From Candidatus Peribacteria bacterium (GTDB taxonomy: Bacteria; Patescibacteriota; Gracilibacteria; Peribacterales; Peribacteraceae), in contig JAHFJN010000001.1 in assembly GCA_023245865.1 (NCBI GenBank), positions 550,722 to 614,721 of the forward strand: DNA of 64,000 nucleotides, given 5' to 3'. The notes beneath the pieces are model-generated. The model was given only the letters and a program-made list of their open reading frames with translations, was not told the origin of the DNA and did not search any database. This document shows, piece after piece, positions 63,973 to 64,000 of the stretch; position 1 is the stretch's first letter, and each line of letters begins with the position of its first letter. Position numbers and translations under genes: made by a program.

Positions 63973-64000
63973 AGCGCAACAAGCTTGTCTTCTTACGCTA

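Larger units (their letters stand above)
47297..64000. mobile_element. Integrated element at tRNA-Glu (right end outside the window)
   Basis: Left end defined by tRNA-Glu and the recombinase. Contents: recombinase, four small paralogs, primase/ATPase, DUF5659-type proteins, DUF3800, DGR and excisionase-like HTH. No second copy of the tRNA 3' half is visible up to 64000, so the element extends beyond. No capsid or conjugation genes are recognised in this part. Confidence 0.75.

Noticed and set aside
47297-64000. Prophage
   Set aside because: No capsid, portal, terminase or tail genes are recognisable in the visible part; called an integrated element only.

Overview
The window looks like chromosomal DNA from a Patescibacteria (CPR) bacterium, probably a Peregrinibacteria/Peribacteria-like lineage. 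This is an inference from moderately high GC, tight ATGA/TAATG gene overlaps, many leaderless-looking promoters, CPR-type Cys-rich protein families, a stand-alone SecF and a diversity-generating retroelement. UGA is used as an ordinary stop codon, so this is not a recoded Gracilibacteria/SR1 genome. No taxonomic marker beyond ribosomal proteins L10, L7/L12 and S15 is present to settle it.

Layout. 1-4.5 kb: a surface-protein tail, a PfkB sugar kinase, a conserved unknown, a TPR protein and an anchored unknown. 4.8-9.9 kb: secF-tig, a Rel (p)ppGpp enzyme and rplJ-rplL with an attenuator leader. 10-13.6 kb: a zinc-ribbon protein, an acyltransferase-like membrane protein, an LCP cell-wall protein and a polytopic membrane protein. 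13.7-23.6 kb: five paralogous Cys-rich proteins, interrupted by one MFS gene and separated by a recurring intergenic block with a 22-bp palindrome. 23.8-40.4 kb: mostly core genes (SDR, lexA + Y-family polymerase, valS, FmdB-like, K+ channel, rpsO-pnp, rmuC, UvrD-type helicase, rsmA, comEC). 40.4-47.2 kb: a seven-gene minus-strand cluster built around a Cu+ P-type ATPase, with HMA, thioredoxin-like, TauE/cupredoxin and Met/Cys/His-rich secreted proteins.

At 47.28 kb a tRNA-Glu gene marks the left junction of an integrated element. A large serine recombinase on the opposite strand reads into the tRNA, so its last residues are encoded by antisense tRNA. Everything to the right edge appears to belong to the element: four small tandem paralogs, a two-part TOPRIM primase/ATPase, DUF5659-type small proteins, a DUF3800 protein, a complete diversity-generating retroelement (DGR) and an excisionase-like HTH protein. 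The far attachment site is not in the window.

The most notable system is at 56.0-63.6 kb. The DGR has a reverse transcriptase, Avd, one template repeat and two variable repeats. All 35 TR/VR differences I count over 114 aligned positions (18 in VR1, 17 in VR2) fall at template adenines on the coding strand. One target is a MoxR-type AAA+ ATPase with the variable domain at its C-terminus. It is encoded next to a vWA protein carrying an HEGGH zincin-like motif, and the second target is a paralog of its C-terminal half. This suggests an NTP-dependent AAA+/vWA machine whose recognition surface is hypermutated.

A second theme is dispersed palindromic repeats. Copies lie not only between genes but also in-frame inside core genes (rsmA, uvrD, comEC, copA, valS), adding short low-complexity peptides.
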